Part shown: positions 1-9,091 of the stretch, in pieces | Position numbering within the stretch: position 1 is the first letter of the stretch | Layout of the letters: every line of letters begins with the position of its first letter | Origin: Aquella oligotrophica | Lineage (GTDB): Bacteria; Pseudomonadota; Gammaproteobacteria; Burkholderiales; UBA11063 | Assembly (NCBI RefSeq): GCF_002892535.1 | Contig: NZ_CP024847.1 | Location: 124,001 to 188,000, forward strand | Direction of reading: 5' to 3' | DNA: 64,000 nt | Program-made: the position numbers and the translations under genes | The notes under the pieces: model-generated | Told to the model about the DNA's origin: nothing | Seen by the model: the letters and a program-made list of their open reading frames with translations, nothing else | The model's database searches: none

Positions 1-799
1 ACTATTAAGCCATACAAAAAATGCTTCCAGTATCACTTTAAATGAACTCGAAAATAACCCCGAACTAATTAGATCTATTGATATAGTCATTAATCTTGCT
101 GGAGCAAATATTGGAGCCAAGCGCTGGACAACACAAAGAAAGCAGGAACTACTTGAAAGTAGAATCTCTACGACTAAAAATCTAGTAAGCTTATTCAATG
201 AATATAATTCGGAAATACATTTTATCTCAGCCAGTGCCATCGGAATCTATCATCCTAACCAAGAGAATAAAGAAACTGAAAGTATTGACTATAGCAATTA
301 TGAAAATTTCTCACAGGAAATCACCAAAAAATGGGAAACTGAAGCTTTAAAATTTAAAGGCAACTTAACTATTACCCGCTTGGGGGTAGTTTTGGCTAGT
401 AATGGCGGAGCTTTTCCACAAATGTTACGTCCTTTTTTATTTGGGGCTGGAGGAAAACTAGGTAATGGACAGCAGTATTTCCCATGGATTGCACTAACAG
501 ACTTACTCAATGCCTTAAAGCATATAATTGATAATAAGCTGACTGGTATCTATACTCTGGTTGCGCCAGAATTAATTACAAATGCAGAATTAACCAAACA
601 CATAGCACAGACATGGAAGCGCCCAGCTTGGTTTAATCTTCCACAATCAGTAATTAGATTAATTTTTGGTCAAATGGGGCAGGAATTATTTTTAAATAGT
701 ATTAAGATTTCTCCAGATAAGTTGATTGCTAGTCGATTCAAATTTAATTATCCGAGTATTGCTGAATGTCTAACTGCAATAAAAAAACAGGAATTTTAA
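1..799 (+). CDS. TIGR01777-family NAD-dependent epimerase (SDR39U1/YfcH-like), 5'-truncated by window edge
   Basis: The reading frame is open from base 2, so the gene starts before the window and lacks its N-terminal Rossmann glycine motif here. Visible family signatures are LAGANIGAKRW, the SASAIGIY strand and RLGVVLASNGGAF, followed by a C-terminal region (IRLIFGQMGQELFLNSIKISPDKL) typical of the TIGR01777 family of extended short-chain dehydrogenases. These are cytosolic NAD(P)-binding proteins of poorly defined substrate; the E. coli relative is YfcH. An ATG at 380 begins a shorter in-frame segment, but the upstream codons clearly belong to the same protein. The gene ends 4 bases before the next one and probably shares its transcript. 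Confidence 0.85.
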   Translation, partial: LLSHTKNASSITLNELENNPELIRSIDIVINLAGANIGAKRWTTQRKQELLESRISTTKNLVSLFNEYNSEIHFISASAIGIYHPNQENKETESIDYSNYENFSQEITKKWETEALKFKGNLTITRLGVVLASNGGAFPQMLRPFLFGAGGKLGNGQQYFPWIALTDLLNALKHIIDNKLTGIYTLVAPELITNAELTKHIAQTWKRPAWFNLPQSVIRLIFGQMGQELFLNSIKISPDKLIASRFKFNYPSIAECLTAIKKQEF

Positions 800-803
800 T
801 ATC

Positions 804-1466
804 ATGCAAAAGATAATTAAGTGTTTTTCTATACTTTTTTTAGTTTCTATTCACTATTCATATGCCGCAACTTATATACCAGAATCTGGAGACTTTCTTT
901 TTCAGGATCTGAATTGTGGTTCAATGTGTGATAGTATTGATAGTGTTACCAGAGGGTATGATAACACCTATGTTTCTCATGTAGGAATGATTATTAATAC
1001 TGATCCGCCAGAGGTGATTGAGGCAGTATCAAATGGAGTAGAGATTACACCATTGACAAAATTTCTCCAGCGCAGTCTTGATTCAGAAAGTAAGCCACGA
1101 GTCATGGTTGGCAGACTAAAACCAGCCTACAAGAAACTGATACCAGATGCTATATCTATTGCCAGAGAGCAAATTGGTAAGCCTTATAATAGTAGTTTTA
1201 TTCCAGCACGGGGAGAAGCTTTCTACTGCTCAGAATTATTTGATTACTCGTTTAAAGCAGCAAATAATAATCAGCCATTTTTCCATCCAGCACCGATGAA
1301 TTTCACTGATGGTAAATCGAGCAAAATTCTTCCACTTTGGCAAGATTATTACAAGCCCTTACATATCAAAGCACCCCAAGGAGTATTAGGTACTAACCCC
1401 GGAGCAATGTCCAGGGAAAGTATGATAGAGATAATTTATTTTTATGGAAAGCCGCGCCAGCATTAA
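804..1466 (+). CDS. Exported YiiX/YebB-like NlpC/P60-superfamily cysteine hydrolase
   Basis: 220 residues. An N-terminal signal peptide (about 1-21, ending SYAA) predicts export to the periplasm. The mature part has the permuted papain-like pattern of the YiiX/YebB family: GDFLFQDLNCG near residue 30, a catalytic histidine in SHVGMI (His59), and a catalytic cysteine in FYCSELFDYS (Cys142). Family members are thought to be amidases or peptidases acting on the cell wall or lipids; the substrate here is unknown. The start ATG has a CAGGA ribosome site inside the end of the upstream gene, from which it is separated by 4 bases. Its end overlaps the convergent acid-phosphatase gene by 4 bases. Confidence 0.75.
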   Translation: MQKIIKCFSILFLVSIHYSYAATYIPESGDFLFQDLNCGSMCDSIDSVTRGYDNTYVSHVGMIINTDPPEVIEAVSNGVEITPLTKFLQRSLDSESKPRVMVGRLKPAYKKLIPDAISIAREQIGKPYNSSFIPARGEAFYCSELFDYSFKAANNNQPFFHPAPMNFTDGKSSKILPLWQDYYKPLHIKAPQGVLGTNPGAMSRESMIEIIYFYGKPRQH

Positions 1467-2254
1467 TTATACTGATTAGCTTCCCAACTGCCATACATAG
1501 GGTTAGGTAGGATAAAGTAGCCTTTACCAAAAATACTAAACTCGCTGCTATTTTCATCAAGAGAATTTGCACTGCCCTGTTTAAACTTAGGGAAATCTTG
1601 AATATTATCACCAAAATAGGCGATTACTTTATGCGCTGGTAATTTATTTGACCAAACCATCTGTGTGGCATCATAATTACCAGTATTTATAGCATTAAAG
1701 CGTGGGTTTTTATTACTTGGCGTTTTAGAGTCACGGCGATTTGCCAAAACCACTTGATCAAAATAAATTTTCTCATGTTTTAGATTTTGGGTAGTAGTAT
1801 CCAGTACGCTACCAGTTTCATCTTTAAATGATCCATCACGATTTGAAACAAATGAAACATAACCACCAAGATCATGAACTAGTTGGGTAAATTTGGCTAC
1901 GCCGGGCAATGCAGTAGATTTCATCGGATTTGCTACATAGTGACTAAAATCAGATTCATTACTAGCCAGTTCGCCGCACTCACGGAAATACCATGAATTA
2001 TCCAGTGTTGTTTCATCAATATCAAGTACTACACCCCAGCTTTTCGCTTTTGGATGGTTTGATTTAACCCATTCACTGACATAATTTGTCCCGATCAAAA
2101 AAGTCTGATTATAAAGAGCTTTTTTCTCTGCCGAATCACGGTACCATTTAACAGCCTGTTTTATATCTTGCTGCTTAGCTTCTGGCGAACAAATATTATC
2201 GGCATAACAATTGATACTACTCAAGATAAATAACGAGGTTAATATTTTTTTCAT
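1463..2254 (-). CDS. Exported HAD-superfamily acid phosphatase (class B / e(P4)-like)
   Basis: 263 residues from the ATG at 2254. That start is preferred over an ATG 27 bases upstream because AAAGGAAG lies just ahead of it and the protein then begins with a clean signal peptide (MKKILTSLFILSSINCYA). The HAD catalytic motif is VVLDIDETTLDNSWYF (DxDxT), followed by SFVSNRDGS and a C-terminal YFGDNIQDFPKF metal-binding motif, in the order seen in the acid phosphatase B / lipoprotein e(P4) family (PF03767). Such enzymes dephosphorylate nucleotides in the periplasm or at the outer membrane. No lipobox is evident, so a soluble periplasmic enzyme is more likely than a lipoprotein. It is convergent with the NlpC/P60 gene. 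Confidence 0.85.
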   Translation of the reverse strand: MKKILTSLFILSSINCYADNICSPEAKQQDIKQAVKWYRDSAEKKALYNQTFLIGTNYVSEWVKSNHPKAKSWGVVLDIDETTLDNSWYFRECGELASNESDFSHYVANPMKSTALPGVAKFTQLVHDLGGYVSFVSNRDGSFKDETGSVLDTTTQNLKHEKIYFDQVVLANRRDSKTPSNKNPRFNAINTGNYDATQMVWSNKLPAHKVIAYFGDNIQDFPKFKQGSANSLDENSSEFSIFGKGYFILPNPMYGSWEANQYN

Positions 2255-2408
2255 TAGCGCTTCCTTTGAGGTTAATTTCAAGAAGCTATTATAGTTTGCA
2301 AGGTTTATTAAATCAAAGCGAATTTAATAAAACCAAATATTTGATAAATTATTATTAAATTACAGATAGATATGTAAGAGTATTAATCTACACCGGGGGT
2401 TATTTAGG

Positions 2409-2439
2409 CAAAAAATTAAGCAGGCTAGGAAGCCTGCTT
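2409..2439 (-). terminator. Rho-independent terminator after the BON lipoprotein gene
   Basis: A 9-bp stem AAGCAGGCT/AGCCTGCTT (2418-2426 with 2431-2439) closes a 4-base loop. On the minus strand it is followed by a T run (2410-2415), directly downstream of the stop codon at 2456. The rest of 2282-2455 shows nothing else I can support. Confidence 0.8.
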
Positions 2440-2455
2440 GTAACTTAAAACTAGC

Positions 2456-3055
2456 TTAGTCAACATAGGTATCTGATTCAGTATAATCTTTGTCACCTGG
2501 CTTAACTAAATTAACTACTTGAGTAACACCTTCCATCGCATAAATACCATTAATGGCTTTATTTAGTGCAGTTAAATTACCAAGGTTGCTTCCCATAATA
2601 TAAACTACACCATCAACAGCATTTACCCTTACGTATTGAGCGTCAATATCACTTTGTGATTTAATTCTTGCCATAGCCTTATCCGCCAATGAAGAGTTTG
2701 AATTAAGTACTGGCTTATTAGCATTTATTGTCAGGTAGTTATCAACCTGCTTAACATATGGAATCTGTTTTGCAATAGCCGCAGCACGAGTTTTATCACT
2801 ACTACTAGGAACTTGTCCCACCAACAATACTTCTCCAGAATAGGCTGTTATATCAATTGCGTTGCCTGGGATTTGTGTTTTGTATAAGCTTTTCAATTTA
2901 TTTTGTAGATCTTTATCATCTTTTGCTTGATTATCAGCATCTGTATAGTATGGTGCCGTTAATTCAGATGATACTTTATACGCAGCCTGTGTAGAACATG
3001 AGGTTATTGCCAGCATTGAGATTAATATTGTAATTAAAGAAGATGTTACCCGCAT
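2456..3055 (-). CDS. BON-domain lipoprotein (OsmY/DolP-like)
   Basis: 199 residues. The N-terminus has a lipoprotein signal with the lipobox ITSC (Cys near residue 20), so it is likely anchored in the outer membrane. Two BON-type repeats follow: the first around residues 45-115 (ITAYSGEVLLVGQVPSSSDK), the second around 120-190 (RVNAVDGVVYIMGSNLGN). The two-BON lipoprotein layout matches DolP (YraP) of Enterobacteria and its Neisseria homologues, which bind anionic phospholipid and support envelope integrity; the assignment rests on architecture. It stands alone, with its own terminator downstream. Confidence 0.8.
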   Translation of the reverse strand: MRVTSSLITILISMLAITSCSTQAAYKVSSELTAPYYTDADNQAKDDKDLQNKLKSLYKTQIPGNAIDITAYSGEVLLVGQVPSSSDKTRAAAIAKQIPYVKQVDNYLTINANKPVLNSNSSLADKAMARIKSQSDIDAQYVRVNAVDGVVYIMGSNLGNLTALNKAINGIYAMEGVTQVVNLVKPGDKDYTESDTYVD

Positions 3056-3229
3056 ATTGAATGATTACCTTTGAAAGAATCTATTATAAATATTATATCG
3101 GACATATTCTATCATAAACCCACAAATAAGAATAAAATTTACTCTCTAGGATTATTATTGACACAAGCATCAGATAAGATTAAGTGTTGCATTTTTGCGA
3201 AAAATACACATTTAGGGTAAATAATAAGC

Positions 3230-3235
3230 TATAAT
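3230..3235 (+). promoter_or_regulatory. Likely -10 box of the ferritin-like gene
   Basis: A perfect TATAAT lies about 31 bases before the ATG at 3266, in the divergent gap between the BON lipoprotein and the ferritin-like gene. No convincing -35 element sits 16-18 bases upstream. Confidence 0.45.
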
Positions 3236-3265
3236 TATGCACTTTTTAAATTTTTGGAGAAAAAA

Positions 3266-3694
3266 ATGTTAGACATCAATGAAAAAAAAGTCTGTGCCAT
3301 TCTTGATAAAATTATTGCTCACGAATTAGCTGGTGTTAGCCGCTATACTCATTACAGCTTAATGGTTTATGGTTTAGAGCGCCTTTCTTTGGTTGGTTAT
3401 TTTAAAGGTCATGCTACTGAATCTCTTGATCATGCATTAAAAGCAGGTGAATTGATGACTGGTTTGGGTGGACATCCAACTTTAGAGACAGAGTCAATCA
3501 AAGAGTCAAATAAGCATGATTTACAAACTATCATCAAAGAATCCATTGAACATGAAACTAAAGCAGCTAAGCTTTATCATGAATTATTAGATGAAGTTAA
3601 AGATAAATCTGTTTATCTTGAAGACTATGCACGTGGTATGATCGGTTCTGAAGAGCAACACGTTCTTGATATGCGTAAAATTGTTAAAAAATAA
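3266..3694 (+). CDS. Ferritin-like (bacterioferritin-type) four-helix protein
   Basis: 142 residues from the ATG at 3266. An upstream TTG would absorb the ribosome site TTTTTGGAGA, so it is rejected. The protein is all-helical, and glutamate and histidine residues are placed as in a bacterioferritin-type di-iron centre: Glu20 in the first helix, ESLDH (Glu52/His56) in the second, ESIEHE near 92-97 in the third, and SEEQH (Glu130/His132) in the fourth. A role in iron storage or protection from peroxide is expected from the family. No haem-ligating methionine could be assigned with confidence, so it may be a DPS/ferritin-like variant and not a true bacterioferritin. It is monocistronic, with a terminator right after it. 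Confidence 0.75.
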   Translation: MLDINEKKVCAILDKIIAHELAGVSRYTHYSLMVYGLERLSLVGYFKGHATESLDHALKAGELMTGLGGHPTLETESIKESNKHDLQTIIKESIEHETKAAKLYHELLDEVKDKSVYLEDYARGMIGSEEQHVLDMRKIVKK

Positions 3695-3718
3695 TTTTTC
3701 ACGCTAAAAGATTTGCTT

Positions 3719-3748
3719 ATAGGGGTAGATTTTTCTATCCCTATTTTT
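3719..3748 (+). terminator. Rho-independent terminator of the ferritin-like gene
   Basis: Stem ATAGGGGTAGA (3719-3729) pairs with TCTATCCCTAT (3734-3744) with one G-T wobble and a 4-base loop, followed by TTTT. It abuts the stop codon of the convergent LysR gene. Confidence 0.85.
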
Positions 3749-4675
3749 CTAGCCATATACCTTATCTACAAAACTACGCTCTGAAGTACTAACCGAAAGA
3801 TTATCAAAAATTTTATTAATATACGTCATAAAAGCTTTGAACTTTGGATCATTCTCGTTAATATTTCGTAAAAGATAATAATCAATATACCCGGCATGAA
3901 ACTCGGGAAATAATCGAATCAGTTGATTAGAGGCTAACTCTTCCTGAACCAGATACTCTGGCAACTCAGCAATCCCCTGATGACCCATGATAAAAGACTT
4001 TGCCTCAACAAAACTACTTAGCGTAATTTTCCGCTTAACCTCAAGCTCAACCATTTTTGCATCATCTTCGGAAAATAGCTTAATTGTATTACTCTCTAAT
4101 CCCTCCAAATCCGATCGACAAACAATAAAATGTTTATAAGCATCCTCAACCTTATTTAATAAGCCATAATTAATTGCATATTCAGGAGTACAAAGCAGTA
4201 GCAGCTTGGTTCTACCAATCTTTTTTATTTTCTGTGACTGCTGTAATGGCTCGTAATCTGTGATCGCTAAATCATACAATTCCTTTTTCATATTAAATTT
4301 ATTAAAGTTATGAACAATGTTTAACTCCAAATCTGGATATTTAAGTAGCAAGTTACTTATTTCTGGGATTAAAAGGTTATTTGCAAACGTAAAAGGTAAA
4401 ACAACGTTTAATTTACCCTCAATACTTATCTCATTTTCTTCAAATAAGTCATTAAGCTTACGTTCATAGCTCTTGAAACAGTCATAGAAAAACCTTCCAT
4501 CTTCAGTCAAAGATACACCTTGCGGGCTTCTATTTAAGAGAGTCTTGCCTACTTTAGCTTCCAATCCATCAATTCTCCGTGCCGCTGTAGAATGAGGAAT
4601 AGAAAGTTTTTTTTCTGCTGCAAGAATACTACCTGCATCTACCACTTTTAAAAAAAGTAGAATATCATCAATCAT
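3749..4675 (-). CDS. LysR-family transcriptional regulator
   Basis: 308 residues, the normal LTTR length. The N-terminal winged helix-turn-helix (about 1-60) contains VDAGSILAAEKKLSIPHSTAARRI, in which the recognition helix follows the usual S-x-x-S-R/x-I pattern, then a linker helix and a periplasmic-binding-protein-like effector domain (about 90-290). Ribosome site GAGGA. Nine bases and one in-frame stop codon separate it from a second LysR DNA-binding domain upstream (4685-4951), which is transcribed with it. The effector is unknown. The divergent acyl-CoA ligase gene at 5224 is the natural candidate target, because LTTRs often control the gene facing them. Confidence 0.85.
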   Translation of the reverse strand: MIDDILLFLKVVDAGSILAAEKKLSIPHSTAARRIDGLEAKVGKTLLNRSPQGVSLTEDGRFFYDCFKSYERKLNDLFEENEISIEGKLNVVLPFTFANNLLIPEISNLLLKYPDLELNIVHNFNKFNMKKELYDLAITDYEPLQQSQKIKKIGRTKLLLLCTPEYAINYGLLNKVEDAYKHFIVCRSDLEGLESNTIKLFSEDDAKMVELEVKRKITLSSFVEAKSFIMGHQGIAELPEYLVQEELASNQLIRLFPEFHAGYIDYYLLRNINENDPKFKAFMTYINKIFDNLSVSTSERSFVDKVYG

Positions 4676-4684
4676 ATCTAGTCC

Positions 4685-4951
4685 TCATAAACCAGGATTA
4701 CAAAGCCTACTTTTTTCCATTTGTTTTTCAATTTCAGCTTCAATTCCTTTAAATGAATTGTAAAGCTTCATTCCATAATCAGTTAGAGAAATTTCTCCGT
4801 AACCTCTACGAATAAGCGCATGATTTAGCTTCTTCTCAAGACTAGAAATTTTTCTGGAGATAGTTGATTGAGCAATACCCAAAGTACTAGCTGCAGTTGC
4901 AATCTTACCAGCCTGAACAATTTTAACAAAAAAGCAGATTTCACTATACAT
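4685..4951 (-). CDS. Standalone LysR-type DNA-binding domain (truncated LTTR)
   Basis: 88 residues. They comprise only the LTTR winged helix-turn-helix (IATAASTLGIAQSTISRKI, then an SSLEKKL turn) and the start of the linker helix; no effector domain follows. A good AAGGGG ribosome site precedes the ATG, so translation is likely. The stop TGA at 4687-4685 is in the same frame as the next gene: TGA, three codons, then the ATG of the full-length regulator. It may be a remnant of a tandem LTTR duplication that lost its effector domain, or a small DNA-binding modulator. Sequence identity between the two helix-turn-helix regions is only moderate by eye. Confidence 0.7.
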   Translation of the reverse strand: MYSEICFFVKIVQAGKIATAASTLGIAQSTISRKISSLEKKLNHALIRRGYGEISLTDYGMKLYNSFKGIEAEIEKQMEKSRLCNPGL

Positions 4952-5223
4952 GATAAGCCCCTTTTACATAAAACCTCTATTTATCAATCCATTATAAATG
5001 ACTGATACCTTCCTAACCACGTATAATACTATAGCCAAATTTATCACGGTTTCCCACTTTTGCAAAATCTATTCCCAAATATGCAAACCCATATAATATA
5101 CTGATTATAAATGATTTAATCTACTTTAACCAAGCAGAACTGATTTCATCTTAATTATGTTCTCACCTTTATTAAACCAATCTGGTAAAATAATTAGAAT
5201 GATATTTACTGGAAAGTACACTA

Positions 5224-6780
5224 ATGAATCGAGAATATCCCGTCAATAATTTCTATCAGATTATAGGTAATAACTTACGTAAAAAACAAAATAAAACAGC
5301 AATTATTGATGGTGACATTAAAATATCTAATCTTGATTTAAAAAAACATATAGATACAGTTGCCAGTTATTTGGTTGAATCGGGGATAAAACCGGGTGAT
5401 AAAATTGCCATGATTATGGCAAATTCATACATGTTTATTGTAAACCTGTTTGCAATCTCAAAAATTGGAGCAGTGGCAGTTCCTGTTAATAATTTCCTCA
5501 AACATGATGAATATGCTTATATTCTGAATGACTCTGAGGCTAAGTTGTTATTTGCCTCAGCTAAGTTTGCTTCTGAAATAAAAGGACTTACTATTGCTAC
5601 CAAAATAGAGAAAGTCATTTGGGTTGATGGCGTTCCGCTTGAAAATGAAAAAAATATAGACTATACTAAAATTACAGATAAATTTAGAGATACTACCTCA
5701 TTCGTAGATAAAGACTTAAATGATCTTGCAGTAATCATATATACAAGTGGTACTACCGGTAAGCCCAAAGGAGCTATGCTTAGTTATCAAAATTTACTAT
5801 CAATTATTTATGGCGCAATTGAGCATTATAATATCAAAGAAGGACAAGCAAAATTTATCTGTTACCTTCCGATGTTTCATGCTTTCACGCTTGCAGTAAC
5901 AGTTCTGTTACCGATAGCCACCAATAGCGGTGTCATCATTGTCCGCTCAATTGCGACCAAAAAAGATTTTGCCCAACTCCTAAAACTGGTTCTTCTTCAC
6001 CGCTGCCAATACTTTGTTGGTGTTCCGGACATATTTAGTGCTATGGCAAGAGCAAAATTACCTTGGTATTTTCATTGGTTTCATAATGTAAAAGGCTGGG
6101 TCTCAGGAGCTTCTCCATTATCCGAAGACGTAATTACACGTTTTAGCAAAACCTTCAAACGGGGAAAATTGGTTCAAGGTTATGGACTTAGTGAGTGCGC
6201 ATCAGGTGTTTCATTAAATAAACCTTGGGCAAATAAGTTTGGTTCTGTGGGAACTCCATTACCAAGCTTTGAGATCGAGGCTTTTAGCGAAGATTTTCGC
6301 CTTGAGCCACGTGGAGAAGTTGGTGAGTTATGTATTAAGGGTGATTGTGTAATGCTTGGATACTATAACCGCCCAGAAGAAACGGCAGAGGTTATTACGG
6401 ATGGCTGGTTTAAAACTGGGGATATTGGTTATGTTGACCAAGATGGTTATGTATTTATAATTGATCGTAAAAAAGATTTAATCATCCATAAGGGAATGAA
6501 TATTTATCCCCGAGAGATTGAAGAATTTCTCTATACACATGAAAAGATTCAGGCTTGTGCAGTAATTGGAATTAAAGATATTGAAGAAAATGAAACCCCT
6601 GTTGCCTACATTGAAGCAAAAGAAGGCGTTGAAATTTCAGAAAAAGAAGTTAAGGATTACCTAAAGCCGCTTCTTGCACCTTTTAAACAACCCAGAAAAA
6701 TCTTCTTTATGGAAAAATTACCAAGAAATGCCACCGGAAAGATCTTGAAACGGGAATTGCGTCTTATAAACAATAATTAA
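5224..6780 (+). CDS. AMP-dependent acyl-CoA synthetase/ligase (FadD-like)
   Basis: 518 residues, typical for the ANL superfamily. The phosphate-binding P-loop IIYTSGTTGKPKGAM lies near residue 175, GYGLSECA near 320, the WFKTGDIGYVDQDGY hinge motif near 400 and the C-terminal catalytic lysine motif PRNATGKILKREL at the end. It should activate a carboxylic acid, probably a medium- or long-chain fatty acid, to its CoA thioester through an acyl-adenylate. The exact chain length cannot be read from sequence. Ribosome site GGAAAG. It faces the LysR pair across a 270-bp gap and is followed after 16 bases by the Dph6-like gene. Confidence 0.85.
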   Translation: MNREYPVNNFYQIIGNNLRKKQNKTAIIDGDIKISNLDLKKHIDTVASYLVESGIKPGDKIAMIMANSYMFIVNLFAISKIGAVAVPVNNFLKHDEYAYILNDSEAKLLFASAKFASEIKGLTIATKIEKVIWVDGVPLENEKNIDYTKITDKFRDTTSFVDKDLNDLAVIIYTSGTTGKPKGAMLSYQNLLSIIYGAIEHYNIKEGQAKFICYLPMFHAFTLAVTVLLPIATNSGVIIVRSIATKKDFAQLLKLVLLHRCQYFVGVPDIFSAMARAKLPWYFHWFHNVKGWVSGASPLSEDVITRFSKTFKRGKLVQGYGLSECASGVSLNKPWANKFGSVGTPLPSFEIEAFSEDFRLEPRGEVGELCIKGDCVMLGYYNRPEETAEVITDGWFKTGDIGYVDQDGYVFIIDRKKDLIIHKGMNIYPREIEEFLYTHEKIQACAVIGIKDIEENETPVAYIEAKEGVEISEKEVKDYLKPLLAPFKQPRKIFFMEKLPRNATGKILKRELRLINNN

Positions 6781-6796
6781 AATTTTGGAAATATGA

Positions 6797-7450
6797 ATGA
6801 AAAAAGCAGTTGTTGCCTGGAGTGGTGGCAAAGATAGTTGTCTAGTTTACCATTTAGCAAAGGTACAAGGAATAGAAGTAGTTGCATTATTAACTATGCT
6901 CGATGGTAAACATAACTGTTCTCGATCAAATGGAGTTGACAGAGAAATTCTTGAGTTACAAGCAAACTTATTGGGAATACCAATTCTTTATTTAGATACC
7001 AGCTGGGAAAATTATCGTCAAACTCTGTTATCTGGATTAAAAATCTTAATTGAAAAATATCAAATTGATGGCTGCATCTTTGGAGATATGGATAACTTGG
7101 CACATAAGAAATTTAATGATGAATTATGTCATGAAGCTGGGATTAAAGCACTTATGCCAATATGGGGGAAATCTAGATTTGAAGTTTATACCTTACTCCA
7201 CAAATACCAGATCAAAGCTAAAATTAATGTTATAAATAATTCTTTTAATCTTGATGATATTTTGGGTGCTGATTATCATAATCTTAATCTATATGAATTA
7301 GTCTCACGACCACTTGATATTTGCGGTGAACAGGGAGAGTTTCATACCTTGGTTTATGATTGTAAGGAATTTAAACAGTCAATACCTATTTGTGAAAGTG
7401 ATGTTTATAAACTTGATTCGGTAACAATGATAAAATATAACTTACGGTAA
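6797..7450 (+). CDS. Diphthine-ammonia-ligase-type ATP-binding protein (ATP_bind_4/Dph6 family)
   Basis: 217 residues. The N-terminal PP-loop VAWSGGKDSCL (residues about 6-16) marks an adenylating N-type ATP pyrophosphatase. GCIFGDM near residue 93 and the C-terminal GEQGEFHTLVYD motif are diagnostic of the Dph6/ATP_bind_4 family (PF01902). Eukaryotic Dph6 amidates diphthine on elongation factor 2, a modification bacteria lack, so the bacterial substrate is unknown. The gene follows the acyl-CoA ligase by 16 bases and probably shares its transcript; whether the functions are linked is not known. An ATG at 6793 is out of frame. Confidence 0.8.
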   Translation: MKKAVVAWSGGKDSCLVYHLAKVQGIEVVALLTMLDGKHNCSRSNGVDREILELQANLLGIPILYLDTSWENYRQTLLSGLKILIEKYQIDGCIFGDMDNLAHKKFNDELCHEAGIKALMPIWGKSRFEVYTLLHKYQIKAKINVINNSFNLDDILGADYHNLNLYELVSRPLDICGEQGEFHTLVYDCKEFKQSIPICESDVYKLDSVTMIKYNLR

Positions 7451-7483
7451 AAGAAAAGCCCGGATTAAATTAACCCGGGCTTT
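7451..7483 (-). terminator. Shared convergent terminator hairpin
   Basis: The 9-bp GC-rich stem AAAGCCCGG/CCGGGCTTT (7455-7463 with 7475-7483) lies between two convergent genes. The minus-strand side ends in TTTTCTT, so it best fits the FMN-glutamate-synthase gene, but it may stop transcription from both sides. Confidence 0.8.
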
Positions 7484-7489
7484 CGCATA

Positions 7490-9091
7490 TTAATGAACAA
7501 ACGTAAAGGAGTCAGGGGTCGCAGCTTCCCAAAAGCGTTGATATTGCTTAGGAACTGTCGAAGCCTCAAGTAAACAGCCCGACTTCACAAATTCATAAAT
7601 TTCATCAAAATAGCGCACTTCGTGATCACTTATTCGACGCATCACACTTGATGGCAAAATATCACTCGGATTTTCAAGTCCCATTGCTCCAACTAGCTCT
7701 GTAAAATTTTTAACCGTTGATTTATGGTAATTATACACCCGCTCAGACTTATCATCAATATCGAGCTGCTTAAATAGGCGCGGATTCTGCGTGGCAACAC
7801 CAACGGGACAAGTATTATTACCACATTGTTTAGATTGGATGCAACCCAAAGCTAACATCATGGCGCGTGCAGAATTGATAATATCAGCACCTAATGCCAT
7901 CATCCGCACCATGTCAAAACCTGTCGCATTTTTTCCGCTGGCAATAATGCGGATATGTTTACGTAAGCCACAACCAACTAAAGCATTATTAACAAAAACC
8001 AAAGCTTCCTGAAGTGGCATACCAATTGAATTTACAAACTCCGAAGGTGCAGCACCAGTACCACCTTCCATCCCATCAATCACAATAAAGTCAGGATAAA
8101 TACCCGTTTGCAACATTGCCTTACAGATTGCAAAAAATTCAGTTTTTTTACCAATACAAAGCTTGAAGCCAACTGGCTTACCATCAGATAACTCTCGTAA
8201 CTGAGCAATAAAATGGCATAAACCTAGTGGCGTTGAAAAGGCTTTATGTGTCGGCGGGGAGATTACATCCTTATCCATACTTACGCCACGAATGCGGGCA
8301 ATTTCTGGCGTGATTTTTTCTTTGGGTAACATTCCGCCATGAGCTGGTTTTGCCCCCTGAGATAGCTTAATCTCAATTAGTTTAACATTTGGCAGAGTTG
8401 CTTGTTGGCGAAACTTTTCTGGATCAAAATTGCCATCAGCAGTTCTAAATCCAAAATATGCAGTTGCTACTTGCATTCCTACATCGCCGCCAAGTAAATG
8501 ATATTCAGTTAATCCACCTTCACCAGTATTATGCAGGAAATTTCCTTTTTTAGCTCCAAGATTTAGTGCCATTATGGCGTTTTTGGATAGTGCCCCAAAG
8601 CTTAGTGCAGATATATTCAGACGAGAAGCTGAATACGGCTGTTTGCATTGCTCATTACCAATAATTATACGCGGATCTACATCGGTATGATGTTTAGGTG
8701 AAAGAGAGTGTAGTGCCCATTCATACCCAGCTTTCATAATATCTTTATCATTACCAAATGAAATGGTATCCGGTATTCCTTTGGCACGTTCATAGACTAT
8801 AGTTCTAGTTTTGCGGTCAAACGGTCGTTCGCTATCATCACTTGCAACAAAGTATTGTTGAATTTCTGGACGAAAAAATTCAAGAATATAGCGCATATGA
8901 CCAAGAACTGGAAAATTTCTTAATAATGTATGTTTGCGCTGAATCCTATCATAAACTCCAACTGCAGCAAGGATCCCAATTAAACCAAAAATCCAATACC
9001 AATTAGCTTGTACAATAATCAGTAATGCGACAAAAAAAATCAGGACAATTCCAAATCCTACATACCACTTACGGCGTTCAGTTACCAGCAT
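7490..9091 (-). CDS. Membrane-anchored FMN-binding glutamate-synthase-family protein
   Basis: 533 residues. Two N-terminal transmembrane helices (about 10-45) precede a cytosolic domain homologous to the FMN/[3Fe-4S] catalytic domain of glutamate synthase. Visible features are SRLNISALSFGALS, GGLTEYHLLGGD, the IDGMEGGTGAAP FMN-binding loop, and the cysteine cluster CIQSKQCGNNTCPVGVATQ that would hold the iron-sulfur cluster. The amidotransferase domain and the GltD partner are absent, as in the widespread one-chain 'FMN-binding glutamate synthase family' proteins, whose physiological reaction is unsettled. I would not assign ammonia assimilation to it. It stands alone. Confidence 0.85.
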   Translation of the reverse strand: MLVTERRKWYVGFGIVLIFFVALLIIVQANWYWIFGLIGILAAVGVYDRIQRKHTLLRNFPVLGHMRYILEFFRPEIQQYFVASDDSERPFDRKTRTIVYERAKGIPDTISFGNDKDIMKAGYEWALHSLSPKHHTDVDPRIIIGNEQCKQPYSASRLNISALSFGALSKNAIMALNLGAKKGNFLHNTGEGGLTEYHLLGGDVGMQVATAYFGFRTADGNFDPEKFRQQATLPNVKLIEIKLSQGAKPAHGGMLPKEKITPEIARIRGVSMDKDVISPPTHKAFSTPLGLCHFIAQLRELSDGKPVGFKLCIGKKTEFFAICKAMLQTGIYPDFIVIDGMEGGTGAAPSEFVNSIGMPLQEALVFVNNALVGCGLRKHIRIIASGKNATGFDMVRMMALGADIINSARAMMLALGCIQSKQCGNNTCPVGVATQNPRLFKQLDIDDKSERVYNYHKSTVKNFTELVGAMGLENPSDILPSSVMRRISDHEVRYFDEIYEFVKSGCLLEASTVPKQYQRFWEAATPDSFTFVH

